The notes: generated by a model not told the origin, from the sequence alone. A stretch of DNA of 35,210 nucleotides from DATARH01 sp035504235 (GCA_035504235.1 DATJSH010000082.1:1-35210); one strand, 5' to 3'; counted from the first letter of the stretch, positions 8,547 through 16,438 are shown. Translations and numbers: made by a program.

Positions 8547-9538
8547 GGGCAGCGGCGGCGCCGTCCTCCGACCTTATCATCTGCAGCGCCGCCGATAGCG
8601 GTTATTTTCCGTTGCTTCGCGACGCGGTGCAGTCGGTGCGCGCGCTCCACTCCGAGGTGTCAATAGGCGTGCTCGATCTCGGACTGCTGCCGGATCAGCT
8701 TGAGTGGCTGGCCGCGACGAGGGTGCGCATCGTGCAACCCGGCTGGGATGTCGAGTTTCCGGGTCGCGAGAGTGTGCCCCAGACCTTCAAGGCGCAAGTA
8801 GCGCGGCCCTTTCTGCCGAAGCACTTTCCCACCTACGACATGTATTTCTGGCTCGACGCCGACGCTTGGCTCCAGGATTGGCGCGCGGTCGAGCTCTACC
8901 TGTCGGCTGCCGGCCGCGACCGGTTGGCGATCACGCTGGAGATCGACCGCGCGTACAAGCGGCACTACAAACGCCCGAAATTGTTCGGCCTCACGCTGGC
9001 GTGGAAATGCTACCGCGAGGCGTTCGGCTGGCGAGTCGCCGACCGGCTCGGGCGCAACCCGATCGCCAATGTCGGCGTCTTCGCACTGCATCGCGATGCG
9101 CCGCACTGGGCGCATTGGGCGCGGGTCATGACGCGGGTTCTGCAGCGCACCCGGTTCTTTTTCGCCGAGCAGATCGCCCTCAACTATGCGATTTTCGGCG
9201 ATAAGCTGCCGGCCAATTTCCTCCCGGCCTATTGCAACTGGGCGGTCGGCGACGCCGCGCCGGCCTTTGATGCGGCTCGCGGCCTTTTCGTCGAACCCCA
9301 TGCGCCACACGAGGTGATCGGGGTCGTGCATCTCGCCGGAGCCGAGCAAAAGAACAAGATCTTCCGGCTGGACCGGCTTGATGGCGGCGCGGTGGAAACG
9401 TCACTGCGGTTCAGCGAGAGCCGCGCGCTGTGCGGCCGAGCCGCTTGCGCAGGCTGCGCCGCCAGCGCGCCAGGTGACGATGGCGATGTGCCCAGGCCGC
9501 GTCGCTCAGCACGCGAACCGCTTCCGGGGAGGCGATAA
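8543..9538 (+). CDS. Glycosyltransferase-like protein (DxD type)
   Basis: A 331-residue protein that looks like a nucleotide-sugar-dependent glycosyltransferase. The opening LIICSAADSGYFPLL and the aspartate motif DAD at 105-107 in YFWLDADAW fit a GT-A fold, similar to GT8-like enzymes, with a later NVGVFALHRD segment. The substrate cannot be told. The start is GTG, sharing GTGA with the response regulator stop, so the two are probably co-translated. Recognisable sequence ends near residue 297; the final 34 residues are a Gly/Arg/Ala-rich tail antisense to the 3' end of the methyltransferase gene. No signal peptide or membrane segment is apparent. Confidence 0.7.
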   Translation: MRAAAAPSSDLIICSAADSGYFPLLRDAVQSVRALHSEVSIGVLDLGLLPDQLEWLAATRVRIVQPGWDVEFPGRESVPQTFKAQVARPFLPKHFPTYDMYFWLDADAWLQDWRAVELYLSAAGRDRLAITLEIDRAYKRHYKRPKLFGLTLAWKCYREAFGWRVADRLGRNPIANVGVFALHRDAPHWAHWARVMTRVLQRTRFFFAEQIALNYAIFGDKLPANFLPAYCNWAVGDAAPAFDAARGLFVEPHAPHEVIGVVHLAGAEQKNKIFRLDRLDGGAVETSLRFSESRALCGRAACAGCAASAPGDDGDVPRPRRSAREPLPGRR

Positions 9539-10229
9539 ACGGCGCGATGTCGGCCAGTGCCGGCGGCGAGTGCGCCGGATTGTAGACGATCGCCATGCCC
9601 GATGGAGTGCCGAGAAGCAATTGCCAGCGCATCCCGTTTTCGCTGGCGATGCGTTCGATGCCTGCGGTCAGACCGAACGCCGCGACATCGTGGAACAGGT
9701 AGACGCAATCCGGCGCGGCCAGCGGCTTCACGGCGCGGAAGTCGAGCTGCACCTGGTCGACCGAGTGGTAGCCGTCGATAAAGGCGAATTCGATCGGTGG
9801 CAAATCCGCCTCGGCGACGCACGCGGCGACATCGTCCGGTGATTTGCCGAAAGCCGCGCTGACCGTCAGCCGTTCCTCCGCGGCGACCCGATTGGTAAAG
9901 TCAATGCCGACGCGCGAATGGCGATCCAGCCCGGCATCGATCGCCAGCACTTGGGCTTCCGGGTTGGTCAGCGCGATGGCCAGTGTGCTCCAGCCGAGCG
10001 AATTGCCGATCACGAACACCGATCGCGGGCGGAAGCGCGCGAATAGGCATTCGAGCAAATAGACTTCCTGCAGCGCAATCCCCAGCCCCTCGGTCAGGCT
10101 TTTGCCATCCTTGAGGAACCAGGTGAACGGGGCGTGCCGCAGTCCGTCGAAATAGCGAGCGTCGAGCCCGGTCGCGATACCGATCCCGCGGCTCTCGTAG
10201 AGCGATACCAGGCGCGGCAGGATCGGCAT
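9411..10229 (-). CDS. Class I SAM-dependent methyltransferase
   Basis: A 272-residue protein with a Rossmann-type methyltransferase core. The SAM-binding motif I region is RSVFVIGNSLGWSTLAIAL with the acidic LAIDAGLD after the next strand, followed by FAFIDGYHSVDQVQLDF and YLFHDVAAF. This arrangement matches the Methyltransf_24 group, which often acts on sugars or surface glycans; the substrate is unknown. The ATG at 10229 is preferred: it begins MPILPRLVSLYES and lies 5 bases after the upstream gene's stop, whereas the longer frame would run through that gene. The last 128 bases are antisense to the glycosyltransferase-like gene. Confidence 0.75.
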   Translation of the reverse strand: MPILPRLVSLYESRGIGIATGLDARYFDGLRHAPFTWFLKDGKSLTEGLGIALQEVYLLECLFARFRPRSVFVIGNSLGWSTLAIALTNPEAQVLAIDAGLDRHSRVGIDFTNRVAAEERLTVSAAFGKSPDDVAACVAEADLPPIEFAFIDGYHSVDQVQLDFRAVKPLAAPDCVYLFHDVAAFGLTAGIERIASENGMRWQLLLGTPSGMAIVYNPAHSPPALADIAPFIASPEAVRVLSDAAWAHRHRHLARWRRSLRKRLGRTARGSR

Positions 10230-10234
10230 CGCCG

Positions 10235-11767
10235 TCAACCCCCGGATCCGTCGCCGCGATAGCCGCGCGCGATGTAAAGCTTGTAGGTCTGGCCGCCGCC
10301 GGGCCCTGATTTGATGTCGATCGTCGTCAGTTTGCTGAAATCGGCGAAATCGGCGCGCATCTGATGGGAAAGGTCGTGCACCGTCACCGCCAGGAAGTCT
10401 TCGCCGTGGTGCCGGCTGAGGTTGTTTTCGAGATCCCATTGGTTGCTGACGCCGGGGACTGGATCCCAAATGACCGCGTCGAACGGATGGGGGTGCACGT
10501 AGTAGATCAGCGCCGCGACGATCTCGCGGTCGTCGGTCATCAGGCGCAATCCGGGATGCGCGGCAAGTTCGCCGGCGACGGCATTGCCCAGCGTGCGCCA
10601 GCCGCGCAGCCGGTGCAGCGGGTCGAGCTTTGCCGGTACATGAAGCCCATCGCTGGCGATCAGCTCACTGCCGCCGAACACCGCAATCGCCGCGCCAAGA
10701 TGCAGGGCGATCGAGAAGATCACTGTGCGCCGCCAGCCACGGCGCAGCGCCGCCTCGACGACGAGGATCACGGCGGAAACATAGGCCGGCGCGGCCCAAT
10801 TCGGCTGAGCGCGCGACAACAGGCTGACGAGGGCGATGATCGCCAGCGCTGGCCAGGCAAACGCCGTTAGCAACCGCGCCGGTGGGCCGCCCAATCGCGT
10901 CGGTGCTGCGAAGAGCGCCAGCATCGCGACAAAATAGATCGGTCCGAAGACACCGAGCTGCGACAACACGAAGATGCCGAGCTCTTCCGGGTGGAACAGC
11001 GTGCCGCGCAGATCGGCATTGTCGCGCGTATGAAGATAGGTCGCGAAATGGTGGCTCCAATTCCACCAGACATTCGGCGCGACAATCAGCGCTGCGATGC
11101 CGAGCGCGATGAGCAGCCCGCGTAGATGCCGCCGTTCACCCGGTCGCAGCATTGCGAGGCCGAAGGCCGACAGCAGCCAGTAGGCCATGGCATATTTGGC
11201 GAGGAGGCCGAGCCCAACCGCGCAGCCTGTCGCGATCCACCAGCCCAGCCCTTCTTCTTCGCGCGCCCGGACAAACCCGTAGAGCGCGGCCGCCCAGCAC
11301 GGCAGCAAAACCGCATCGGTGGAGATCAGGAATGCCGAGAGCGAGACGCCGGGCAGCGTCGCGTAGGCCAACGCCGCCCAATAGCCGATGCGCCGGTCGC
11401 AGAGCCGCGCGCCAATCCCGTACACGAAGCCCGACGCGACCGCGTGCAACACCGGCGCTGACAGACGTACCGCGAACTCGCTATTGCCGAGCAGCGCGGT
11501 GGTCAGCGCGATCAACCAGGCGACCAGCGGCGGCTTCGAGTAGTAGCCGAACGCCAGGTGCCGCGACCAGAACCAGTATTGCGCCTCGTCGGGATAGAGA
11601 CCGGCGGACTGGACCGAGAGCCACAGCAGTCTTGCCGCGGTGATCGTCAGGATCGCCCACGCCGTCATGGCGCCGTAAGACGGCGCGCGAGCCAGGGGCG
11701 CGGTCACGCTGGTTTGAACGGGTGCCGTCGGGGTCACGGGATTTTCGACTTCGTATTGTCCGATCAA
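10235..11767 (-). CDS. ArnT-like family 39 membrane glycosyltransferase
   Basis: A polytopic inner-membrane enzyme expected to transfer a sugar from a polyprenyl-phosphate donor to an envelope acceptor. The 510-residue product has about ten or more hydrophobic segments, then a soluble C-terminal part from about residue 375. The GT39/ArnT signature is clear after the first membrane segment: the catalytic Asp-Glu pair (D60 E61) in GLYPDEAQYWFWS, followed by FGYYSKPPLVAWL. The first possible codon is TTG at 11767; an ATG at 11668 just before the first membrane helix is a good alternative. It is followed after 5 bases by the methyltransferase gene, so the two likely form an operon modifying lipid A or another glycan. 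Confidence 0.85.
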   Translation of the reverse strand: MIGQYEVENPVTPTAPVQTSVTAPLARAPSYGAMTAWAILTITAARLLWLSVQSAGLYPDEAQYWFWSRHLAFGYYSKPPLVAWLIALTTALLGNSEFAVRLSAPVLHAVASGFVYGIGARLCDRRIGYWAALAYATLPGVSLSAFLISTDAVLLPCWAAALYGFVRAREEEGLGWWIATGCAVGLGLLAKYAMAYWLLSAFGLAMLRPGERRHLRGLLIALGIAALIVAPNVWWNWSHHFATYLHTRDNADLRGTLFHPEELGIFVLSQLGVFGPIYFVAMLALFAAPTRLGGPPARLLTAFAWPALAIIALVSLLSRAQPNWAAPAYVSAVILVVEAALRRGWRRTVIFSIALHLGAAIAVFGGSELIASDGLHVPAKLDPLHRLRGWRTLGNAVAGELAAHPGLRLMTDDREIVAALIYYVHPHPFDAVIWDPVPGVSNQWDLENNLSRHHGEDFLAVTVHDLSHQMRADFADFSKLTTIDIKSGPGGGQTYKLYIARGYRGDGSGG

Positions 11768-11812
11768 TTGGCTAGCTTGTTGCCCCTACAGACCCGAACG
11801 GGAGGGAATCAC

Positions 11813-12235
11813 ATGCGTAAGACGACATTGGCCGTTATCGCAGTGGCGGCTGTTACGTTGGGCTGGGGCTACAGTCAGGCCGCGACTGAGACGTTCCACG
11901 GCACGCTGAGCAATGCCGCAGAGGTGCCCCCGACAACCGGCAGCGGCAGCGGCACGGCGACGGTTACACTGGACACGGCGACCAAGGCAATCACCTACAA
12001 CGTCACGTATAGCGGGCTCAGCGGCCCGGCTGCCGCGGCGCACATCCATTGCGGCGCAGCCGCCGGTGCGAACGCCGGCGTCGCCGTGCCGTTCAAGGAC
12101 GCGGCGAGCCCGATCACCGGCACCGCGACGTTGACCGACGCGCAGATGGCCGATCTCGAAGCCGGTAAGTGCTATGTCAACATTCATACCGCGGCCAACA
12201 AGGGTGGCGAGATCCGCGCCCAGCTGCAAAAGTAG
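11813..12235 (+). CDS. Secreted CHRD domain-containing protein
   Basis: A 140-residue exported protein. Residues 1-23 form a signal peptide (MRKTTLAVIAVAAVTLGWG...SQA) with cleavage near ATE. The rest is one CHRD domain: FHGTLSNAAEVPPTTGSGSG, an AHIHCG strand, and the closing VNIHTAANKGGEIRAQL. CHRD domains occur in chordin and in many bacterial exported proteins whose role is not known. The ATG is preceded by GGAGGG at 11801. It diverges from the ArnT-like gene by only about 45 bases and converges on the next gene, with a strong GC hairpin just after its stop. Confidence 0.9.
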   Translation: MRKTTLAVIAVAAVTLGWGYSQAATETFHGTLSNAAEVPPTTGSGSGTATVTLDTATKAITYNVTYSGLSGPAAAAHIHCGAAAGANAGVAVPFKDAASPITGTATLTDAQMADLEAGKCYVNIHTAANKGGEIRAQLQK

Positions 12236-12244
12236 CACGGCGGA

Positions 12245-12853
12245 TCACCGCGGCGCGCGAAGCTGCGCGCCGCTTGGTAGCGGAGGGCAAATGCCGCTGT
12301 CCTCCGCCGGCGGGCTGATGCGGATCAACAACTGTGCGGTCAGCCCGCAAGCCGGCGAGTAGCAGCCGTTAAGCGCCTCGAGCGTGGTGTCGCGAAAGAT
12401 TGCCCGGATCACCGCGCCGTCGCGCGGCCAGACATATTCGGCCGCACCCTGATAAGCGGTGGTCGGCCCTGGAAGCGTGCCGCAATCCTTTCCGGGCGCG
12501 CCATACTCGGCATCGAGCGCCAGGAAGACGCCGCGAAACACGCCGGCATTCACCATGTGGCGCGGGCGTTCGAGCTGGATGCGTTTCAAGCCGTGTGTCG
12601 CCCTGTCGATCTGGTAATAGGCGATCAGCCGAAATCCGCCGACCGTCACGTCGCGCACCACCAGCGGCGCATAGCTGTCACCGAAATCGATCGGCCGCGG
12701 CAGGGCGAAGCCGAGCGCTCCAAAATGCCGCTGCAGTTCTTCCGGCGACTCGCCCCAGCGCGTTCCGGCCCAGGCGGCGTCGAGGCTGACAGCATGCGCC
12801 GGGGTGCAGAGCGTCATCGACACGGCAAGCATGCCGGGAGCGAGCGCCCGCAT
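12245..12853 (-). CDS. Exported protein of unknown function, partner of C13 peptidase
   Basis: I do not recognise a family with a known function. The 202-residue product begins with a signal peptide (MRALAPGMLAVSMTLCTPAHA, cleavage after AHA). The mature part has a WGESPEELQRHFG segment of the kind seen in small exported bacterial proteins, where a Trp-Gly-x-Ser-Pro-Glu-Glu helix opens the domain. Several cysteines toward the C-terminus (KDCG, NGCYSPACG, GICPP) suggest disulfides in the periplasm. The ATG lies 2 bases after the peptidase stop; an in-frame TTG at 12859 would overlap it. Tight spacing suggests the two proteins work together. Confidence 0.6.
   Translation of the reverse strand: MRALAPGMLAVSMTLCTPAHAVSLDAAWAGTRWGESPEELQRHFGALGFALPRPIDFGDSYAPLVVRDVTVGGFRLIAYYQIDRATHGLKRIQLERPRHMVNAGVFRGVFLALDAEYGAPGKDCGTLPGPTTAYQGAAEYVWPRDGAVIRAIFRDTTLEALNGCYSPACGLTAQLLIRISPPAEDSGICPPLPSGAQLRAPR
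12250..12273. terminator. GC-rich hairpin between convergent genes
   Basis: A perfect 9-bp stem, GCGGCGCGC (12250-12258) with GCGCGCCGC (12265-12273), has a 6-base loop. It begins 15 bases after the CHRD gene stop and lies inside the last codons of the opposing gene. Only two T residues follow on the plus strand, so it is not a textbook intrinsic terminator; it may slow or stop transcription in either direction. Confidence 0.45.
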
Positions 12854-12855
12854 GC

Positions 12856-13596
12856 TCAAAACTGCAGCGGCAGGTTGCGCACCGCGGCCCCGAACGAGGC
12901 TTGCGGATGCGACGGCAAATCATCCTCCTGTCGCTCGCGGCGGTCGACGCAGTCGCGGGTCTCACCGAACACGCCGCGCCACGTCGTGGCATGGGGCAGC
13001 GCGCCGAGCAGGCAGGCGTCGTAATCGGTATAGGTGCGGTCGGCCGCGCAGCCAAAGGACGGGCGATCGGCGCTCGCGGCAGTAAGGATGATCCGGTTCG
13101 GCGCCGCCATCGCCCCGTGCGCGAACGAGCCGCTGTAGCAGCTGGAAACAACGACCACCGTCGGTACCGCGCCGCAGCCGGTCCCAAGCGCCCGCGCGAG
13201 CGCCCCGGGTTGCAGCATCTGGTCGCGGCGGGACAGGTAGACGCCAAGCCCGTGCGCGCCATGCGACGTGATGAACACAAAGCAGCCGTCGCCGGGCTCC
13301 GCGTGAAGATCGGCGATGCGGCCCAGCACGCGGTCTAGCGTCGCCGGTTCGACCGACGGCTCGCGTGGGCCGGCGCTGGCGGCGAGGCGATGGATGTCGG
13401 CCGGGGCGACGCCGTGCCCGGTGAGCCACATGTCGACTGCCTTCACCGCATTGTCGAACACGGGCTGCGCGGTATCGCCCGCAACCAGCACGACCTGCCA
13501 GCGGTCCACGGGCGGTGCCGCGAGCGGCCTCGCCCCCATGACGGCGATCGCAACGAGGGCGCCGACGCAAAACCGGGAAACGAGGCGTTGGTACAT
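12856..13596 (-). CDS. Peptidase C13 (legumain-like) family protein, exported
   Basis: A cysteine peptidase of clan CD, the fold shared with legumain, GPI-transamidase and caspases. The His-Gly motif sits in CFVFITSHGAHG and the catalytic Cys in VVVVSSCYSGSF, at the expected spacing after hydrophobic strands. The stretch NRIILTAASADRPSFGC and the later YTDYDACLLGAL match bacterial C13 proteins. Residues 1-26 (MYQRLVSRFCVGALVAIAVMGARPLA) look like a signal peptide or anchor, so it acts in the periplasm or at the membrane. The ATG at 13596 was chosen for that signal; an in-frame ATG at 13656 is possible and neither has a good ribosome site. Substrate unknown. Confidence 0.8.
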   Translation of the reverse strand: MYQRLVSRFCVGALVAIAVMGARPLAAPPVDRWQVVLVAGDTAQPVFDNAVKAVDMWLTGHGVAPADIHRLAASAGPREPSVEPATLDRVLGRIADLHAEPGDGCFVFITSHGAHGLGVYLSRRDQMLQPGALARALGTGCGAVPTVVVVSSCYSGSFAHGAMAAPNRIILTAASADRPSFGCAADRTYTDYDACLLGALPHATTWRGVFGETRDCVDRRERQEDDLPSHPQASFGAAVRNLPLQF

Positions 13597-13742
13597 GAAA
13601 AGGGGTCTTTGCGACAGCTTGTTGTTCGAGTGACCGTTGTTAGATCGACGGCGCATGGCTTACAAGGCGCCCGCAATGTGGCACTGTTTCGGCAATCGCG
13701 TCCAACAGCGTGCCGCCGAGCCTAAAACGCGAAGGTGATGAC

Positions 13743-14096
13743 ATGGCCTCAGCCCTTGCCGAGAAGCCCTGTACCCCGTGTCGCGGCGGAATCCCGCCCC
13801 TGAGCCGGGACGAGGCAGAATACCTCCACGAACAGGCGCCCGACTGGGCGCTGGTCGACGAGGCGACGCGAATCGAACGCACCTACCATTTCAAGAATTT
13901 TCGCGAGGCTTTTGCCTTTGTCGAGCGTGCCGCGGCGCTGGCCGATGTCGAAAGCCATCACCCCGATATCGGCTTCGGCTGGGGCTACGCGACGGTCTCG
14001 CTGCGTACCCACAAGATCAAAGGCCTGCACGAAAACGATTTCATCATGGCGGCAAAGCTTGACCGTATGGCTGCGGAGAACCAGTCGCCGCATTGA
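13743..14096 (+). CDS. phhB: 4a-hydroxytetrahydrobiopterin dehydratase (pterin carbinolamine dehydratase)
   Basis: This small enzyme dehydrates 4a-hydroxytetrahydropterin, recycling the pterin cofactor of phenylalanine hydroxylase; some relatives serve other pterin roles. The 117-residue protein has the family motif ESHHPDIGFGWGYATVSLRT, with the paired active-site histidines, and the closing region GLHENDFIMAAKLD. The N-terminal CTPCRGGIPPLSRDEA is usual for alphaproteobacterial members. The ATG at 13743 has GAAGG upstream; the frame extends a further 11 codons. No phenylalanine hydroxylase gene is in the window. Confidence 0.92.
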   Translation: MASALAEKPCTPCRGGIPPLSRDEAEYLHEQAPDWALVDEATRIERTYHFKNFREAFAFVERAAALADVESHHPDIGFGWGYATVSLRTHKIKGLHENDFIMAAKLDRMAAENQSPH

Positions 14097-14107
14097 CAGG
14101 GGGATCC

Positions 14108-14677
14108 ATGTTCGATTTCGATCGCGTCAAGCGCCTTGCCCGGCCAAAGGGGCTGCCGTTCCAGATCGGCAAAATCGGGCACGTCGTCATCAATGTGCGC
14201 GATGTCGCGAAATCGGCCGAGTTCTACACGCAAATCCTCGGCTTCCAGATATCCGACGTCTACCCCGACGAGATGGTGCCGGGCGGCATGGTCTTCATGC
14301 GCTGCAACACCGACCATCACGGCATCGCGCTGGTCGGCTCGATGGAGCATGCCAATCCCAATATCGAGCTCAATCACATCGCCTTCGAGGTACCCAGCCT
14401 CGACGACGTGATCCGTGCCCGCGATCATCTTCGGCGGCACCAGGTGCCAATCGACTTTGCCGGCCGGCGTCGCGCCGGCTGCCAGATCGCTGTGGAATTC
14501 CGCGATCCGGATAATCACCGCCTCGAAATCTATTGGGGCATCGACCAGATCGGCAGCGAGGGCAAGACCCGCTCGCCGGCCGAATGGGACGGCAAGCCGT
14601 CGATCGAGGCGGCGATCGCCGCGCCGGTGCCGGGTCAGGACGTGGCGATCCGCGACCCATCGCTGCTGAAGGGCTGA
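14108..14677 (+). CDS. VOC superfamily (glyoxalase/extradiol dioxygenase-like) protein
   Basis: A 189-residue vicinal-oxygen-chelate fold protein, likely a metal-dependent dioxygenase or lyase. Two beta-alpha-beta modules are visible: KIGHVVINVRDVAKSAEFYTQILGF and ELNHIAFEVPSLDDVIRARDHL. The expected metal ligands are present, His in IGHVVI, His in ELNHIAF and Glu in HRLEIYW, matching type I extradiol enzymes. The substrate cannot be told. The ATG at 14108 follows a strong AGGGGG four bases upstream and lies 11 bases after phhB, so the two are probably co-transcribed. That link hints at aromatic amino acid breakdown, but this is inference. Confidence 0.8.
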   Translation: MFDFDRVKRLARPKGLPFQIGKIGHVVINVRDVAKSAEFYTQILGFQISDVYPDEMVPGGMVFMRCNTDHHGIALVGSMEHANPNIELNHIAFEVPSLDDVIRARDHLRRHQVPIDFAGRRRAGCQIAVEFRDPDNHRLEIYWGIDQIGSEGKTRSPAEWDGKPSIEAAIAAPVPGQDVAIRDPSLLKG

Positions 14678-14684
14678 GCGCCGG

Positions 14685-15119
14685 TCACTCTGCCTTGACG
14701 GATGCGCCATCCGCCTGGTTCTTCAGGATGTCGCGGATTTCGGTGAGCAGCGTATCGGTTTTCGACGCGGGCGCGGCCGTCGGGGCCAAATTGATTTTCA
14801 GCCGATTGATCTGCTTGACGAGGATGAACACGGCGAACGCGACAATGACGAACTTGATGATCGCGTTGATAAAAAGCCCGTAATTGATCGTCACCGCGCC
14901 GCCGGCCTTGGCGGCCGCGACGGTCGGGTATGCCGCGCCTTTGATGGTGATGAAGAAGTCGCTGAAATCGATCCCCCCGAGAAGCAGACCGATCGGCGGC
15001 ATGATGATGTCATTGACCAGCGAATTGACGATTGTCGTAAATGCTGCGCCGAGAATGAGGCCGACCGCGAGGTCGACGACATTGCCGCGAACCGCGAAGT
15101 CCCGAAATTCGCGCCACAT
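14685..15119 (-). CDS. mscL: Large-conductance mechanosensitive channel MscL
   Basis: MscL is the inner-membrane channel that opens under extreme tension to relieve osmotic downshock. The 144-residue protein starts MWREFRDFAVRGNVVDLAVGLILGAAF, the amphipathic N-terminal helix plus pore-lining first membrane segment. A periplasmic loop follows, then a second membrane segment (NAIIKFVIVAFAVFILV) and the cytoplasmic helix with TLLTEIRDIL. The ATG at 15119 follows GGGGGAAGCC; the frame extends 8 codons further. It converges on the VOC gene with a 7-base gap and diverges from folB. Confidence 0.97.
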   Translation of the reverse strand: MWREFRDFAVRGNVVDLAVGLILGAAFTTIVNSLVNDIIMPPIGLLLGGIDFSDFFITIKGAAYPTVAAAKAGGAVTINYGLFINAIIKFVIVAFAVFILVKQINRLKINLAPTAAPASKTDTLLTEIRDILKNQADGASVKAE

Positions 15120-15237
15120 GGCTTCCCCCGACTGATTCCCCAAAGGCGCGGCAACGCGCCCCGGCGACTATAGCATTTTCGGCGCGGCGGATTGATCGGT
15201 TGCAGCGAGCGGGCCGGCTCGGGCATGGTCGCGCGCG

Positions 15238-15609
15238 ATGAAGAATACGGACCGATATACCGTCGTGGTTCGCGGCCTCCTCGTGATGGCCAGCATCGGC
15301 ATCCTCCCGGAGGAGCAAGGCGCCAAACAGCGGGTGCGTGTCTCGGTCGAGCTGACCGCGCCCGAGAGTGCCGCATTTCCGGGCGAGAACCGCCGGCTTG
15401 TGATCAATTACGAGAAGGTCGTGGCGGCGATTCGCGGCATCGCCGATAGCGGCCACATCGATTTGTGCGAAGGCTTCGCCGAGCGCGTCGCCGAGGCTTG
15501 CTTCGCCGATCCGCGCGTCGCGCTGGTGCGGGTGGCGGTCGAGAAGCTCGATGTCTTCGCCGATGCCGACGGGGTCGGCGCAATCCTCGAACGCAGCCGC
15601 TCCGAATGA
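15238..15609 (+). CDS. folB: Dihydroneopterin aldolase
   Basis: FolB cleaves 7,8-dihydroneopterin to 6-hydroxymethyl-dihydropterin in folate synthesis. The 123-residue length is normal. Catalytic residues are in place: Tyr58 in INYEKVV, the pterin-anchoring Glu region in CEGFAERVAE (77-86) and Lys103 in VEKLDVF. The N-terminal VVVRGLLVMASIGILPEEQ aligns with the usual oligomerisation strand. Its stop is 7 bases before the folP start, so the two successive-pathway enzymes form an operon. Confidence 0.93.
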   Translation: MKNTDRYTVVVRGLLVMASIGILPEEQGAKQRVRVSVELTAPESAAFPGENRRLVINYEKVVAAIRGIADSGHIDLCEGFAERVAEACFADPRVALVRVAVEKLDVFADADGVGAILERSRSE

Positions 15610-15616
15610 AGCGCGG

Positions 15617-16438
15617 ATGAGCGGTCCAAAGCTCTTCGGAATTCTCAACCTCACCGAGGATTCATTCTCGGATGGCGGCCGCAACCTCGATCCCGCGGCG
15701 GCGATCGCGGCGGCGCGCAAATTGGCGGCGGACGGCGCCGATGTCGTCGACCTCGGTGCCGCGGCCAGCAATATAGCGGCAAAGCCGGTCGCGCCCGGCG
15801 AGGAAATCCGCCGCTTGGCGCCCGTTATCGCGGCGCTGAAGCAAGTCGGAATTGTCATCTCTGTCGACAGCTTCGCGCTTGAAACGCAGCGTTATGCGCT
15901 GTCGGCCGGGGTCGATTTCCTCAATGACATCGGGGGGTTTCCCGAGCCGGTGCTCTATCCCGCGCTGGCCGCGGCGAATTGCCGGCTGGTGGTCATGCAT
16001 GCCGTCCACGGGCGAGGCCGAGCGCAGGCGATCGACGTTCCGCCTATCGATATCTGGCGGCGGGTCGAGGATTTTTTCGCCGCGCGCATCGCTGCGCTTG
16101 AGGCGGCAGGGGTCGCGCGCCAACGGCTGATCCTTGATCCCGGCATGGGCTTCTTTCTCGGCAGCGATGTCGTGGCATCGCTGCGGGTGCTGGCGGGCGT
16201 TGACCGGCTGAAGCGCGACTTCGCACTACCGGTGATGGTTTCGGTCTCGCGCAAATCGTTTCTGGGCGCAGTCATCGCACGGCCGGACCCGATGTCGCGG
16301 GGCGCGGCGACGCTCGCGGCTGAACTTTATGCCGCCGCGAAAGGCGTGGATTTCATCCGCACTCACGATCCCGGCGCGCTGCGCGACGGGCTTTTGGTGA
16401 TGGCGGCGCTGGCTCGCGAGAGCGAGGCTATTGAATAG
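15617..16438 (+). CDS. folP: Dihydropteroate synthase, Sul2-like type
   Basis: DHPS joins p-aminobenzoate to hydroxymethyl-dihydropterin pyrophosphate; sulfonamides compete with p-aminobenzoate. The 273-residue TIM barrel keeps the general family residues: N11 in GILNLTEDSFSDGG, D84 in SVDS, N103 D104 in FLNDIGG, D174, SRKSF (211-215) and RTH (248-250). It departs from ordinary FolP in the way mobile Sul enzymes do. DLGAAASN replaces the usual GGESTRPG loop, and DPGMGFFLG (174-182) carries the extra Phe-Gly of Sul proteins. Residue numbering through that motif matches Sul2, recalled from memory. No integron or transposon surrounds it; it follows folB by 7 bases, so it looks like a native gene. 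Natural sulfonamide tolerance is inferred. Confidence 0.92.
   Translation: MSGPKLFGILNLTEDSFSDGGRNLDPAAAIAAARKLAADGADVVDLGAAASNIAAKPVAPGEEIRRLAPVIAALKQVGIVISVDSFALETQRYALSAGVDFLNDIGGFPEPVLYPALAAANCRLVVMHAVHGRGRAQAIDVPPIDIWRRVEDFFAARIAALEAAGVARQRLILDPGMGFFLGSDVVASLRVLAGVDRLKRDFALPVMVSVSRKSFLGAVIARPDPMSRGAATLAAELYAAAKGVDFIRTHDPGALRDGLLVMAALARESEAIE

Noticed and set aside
15617..16438. folP as a recently acquired mobile sul cassette
   Set aside because: No attC site, integrase, transposase or composition shift was seen, and the gene is tightly paired with folB, so a native gene is more likely.
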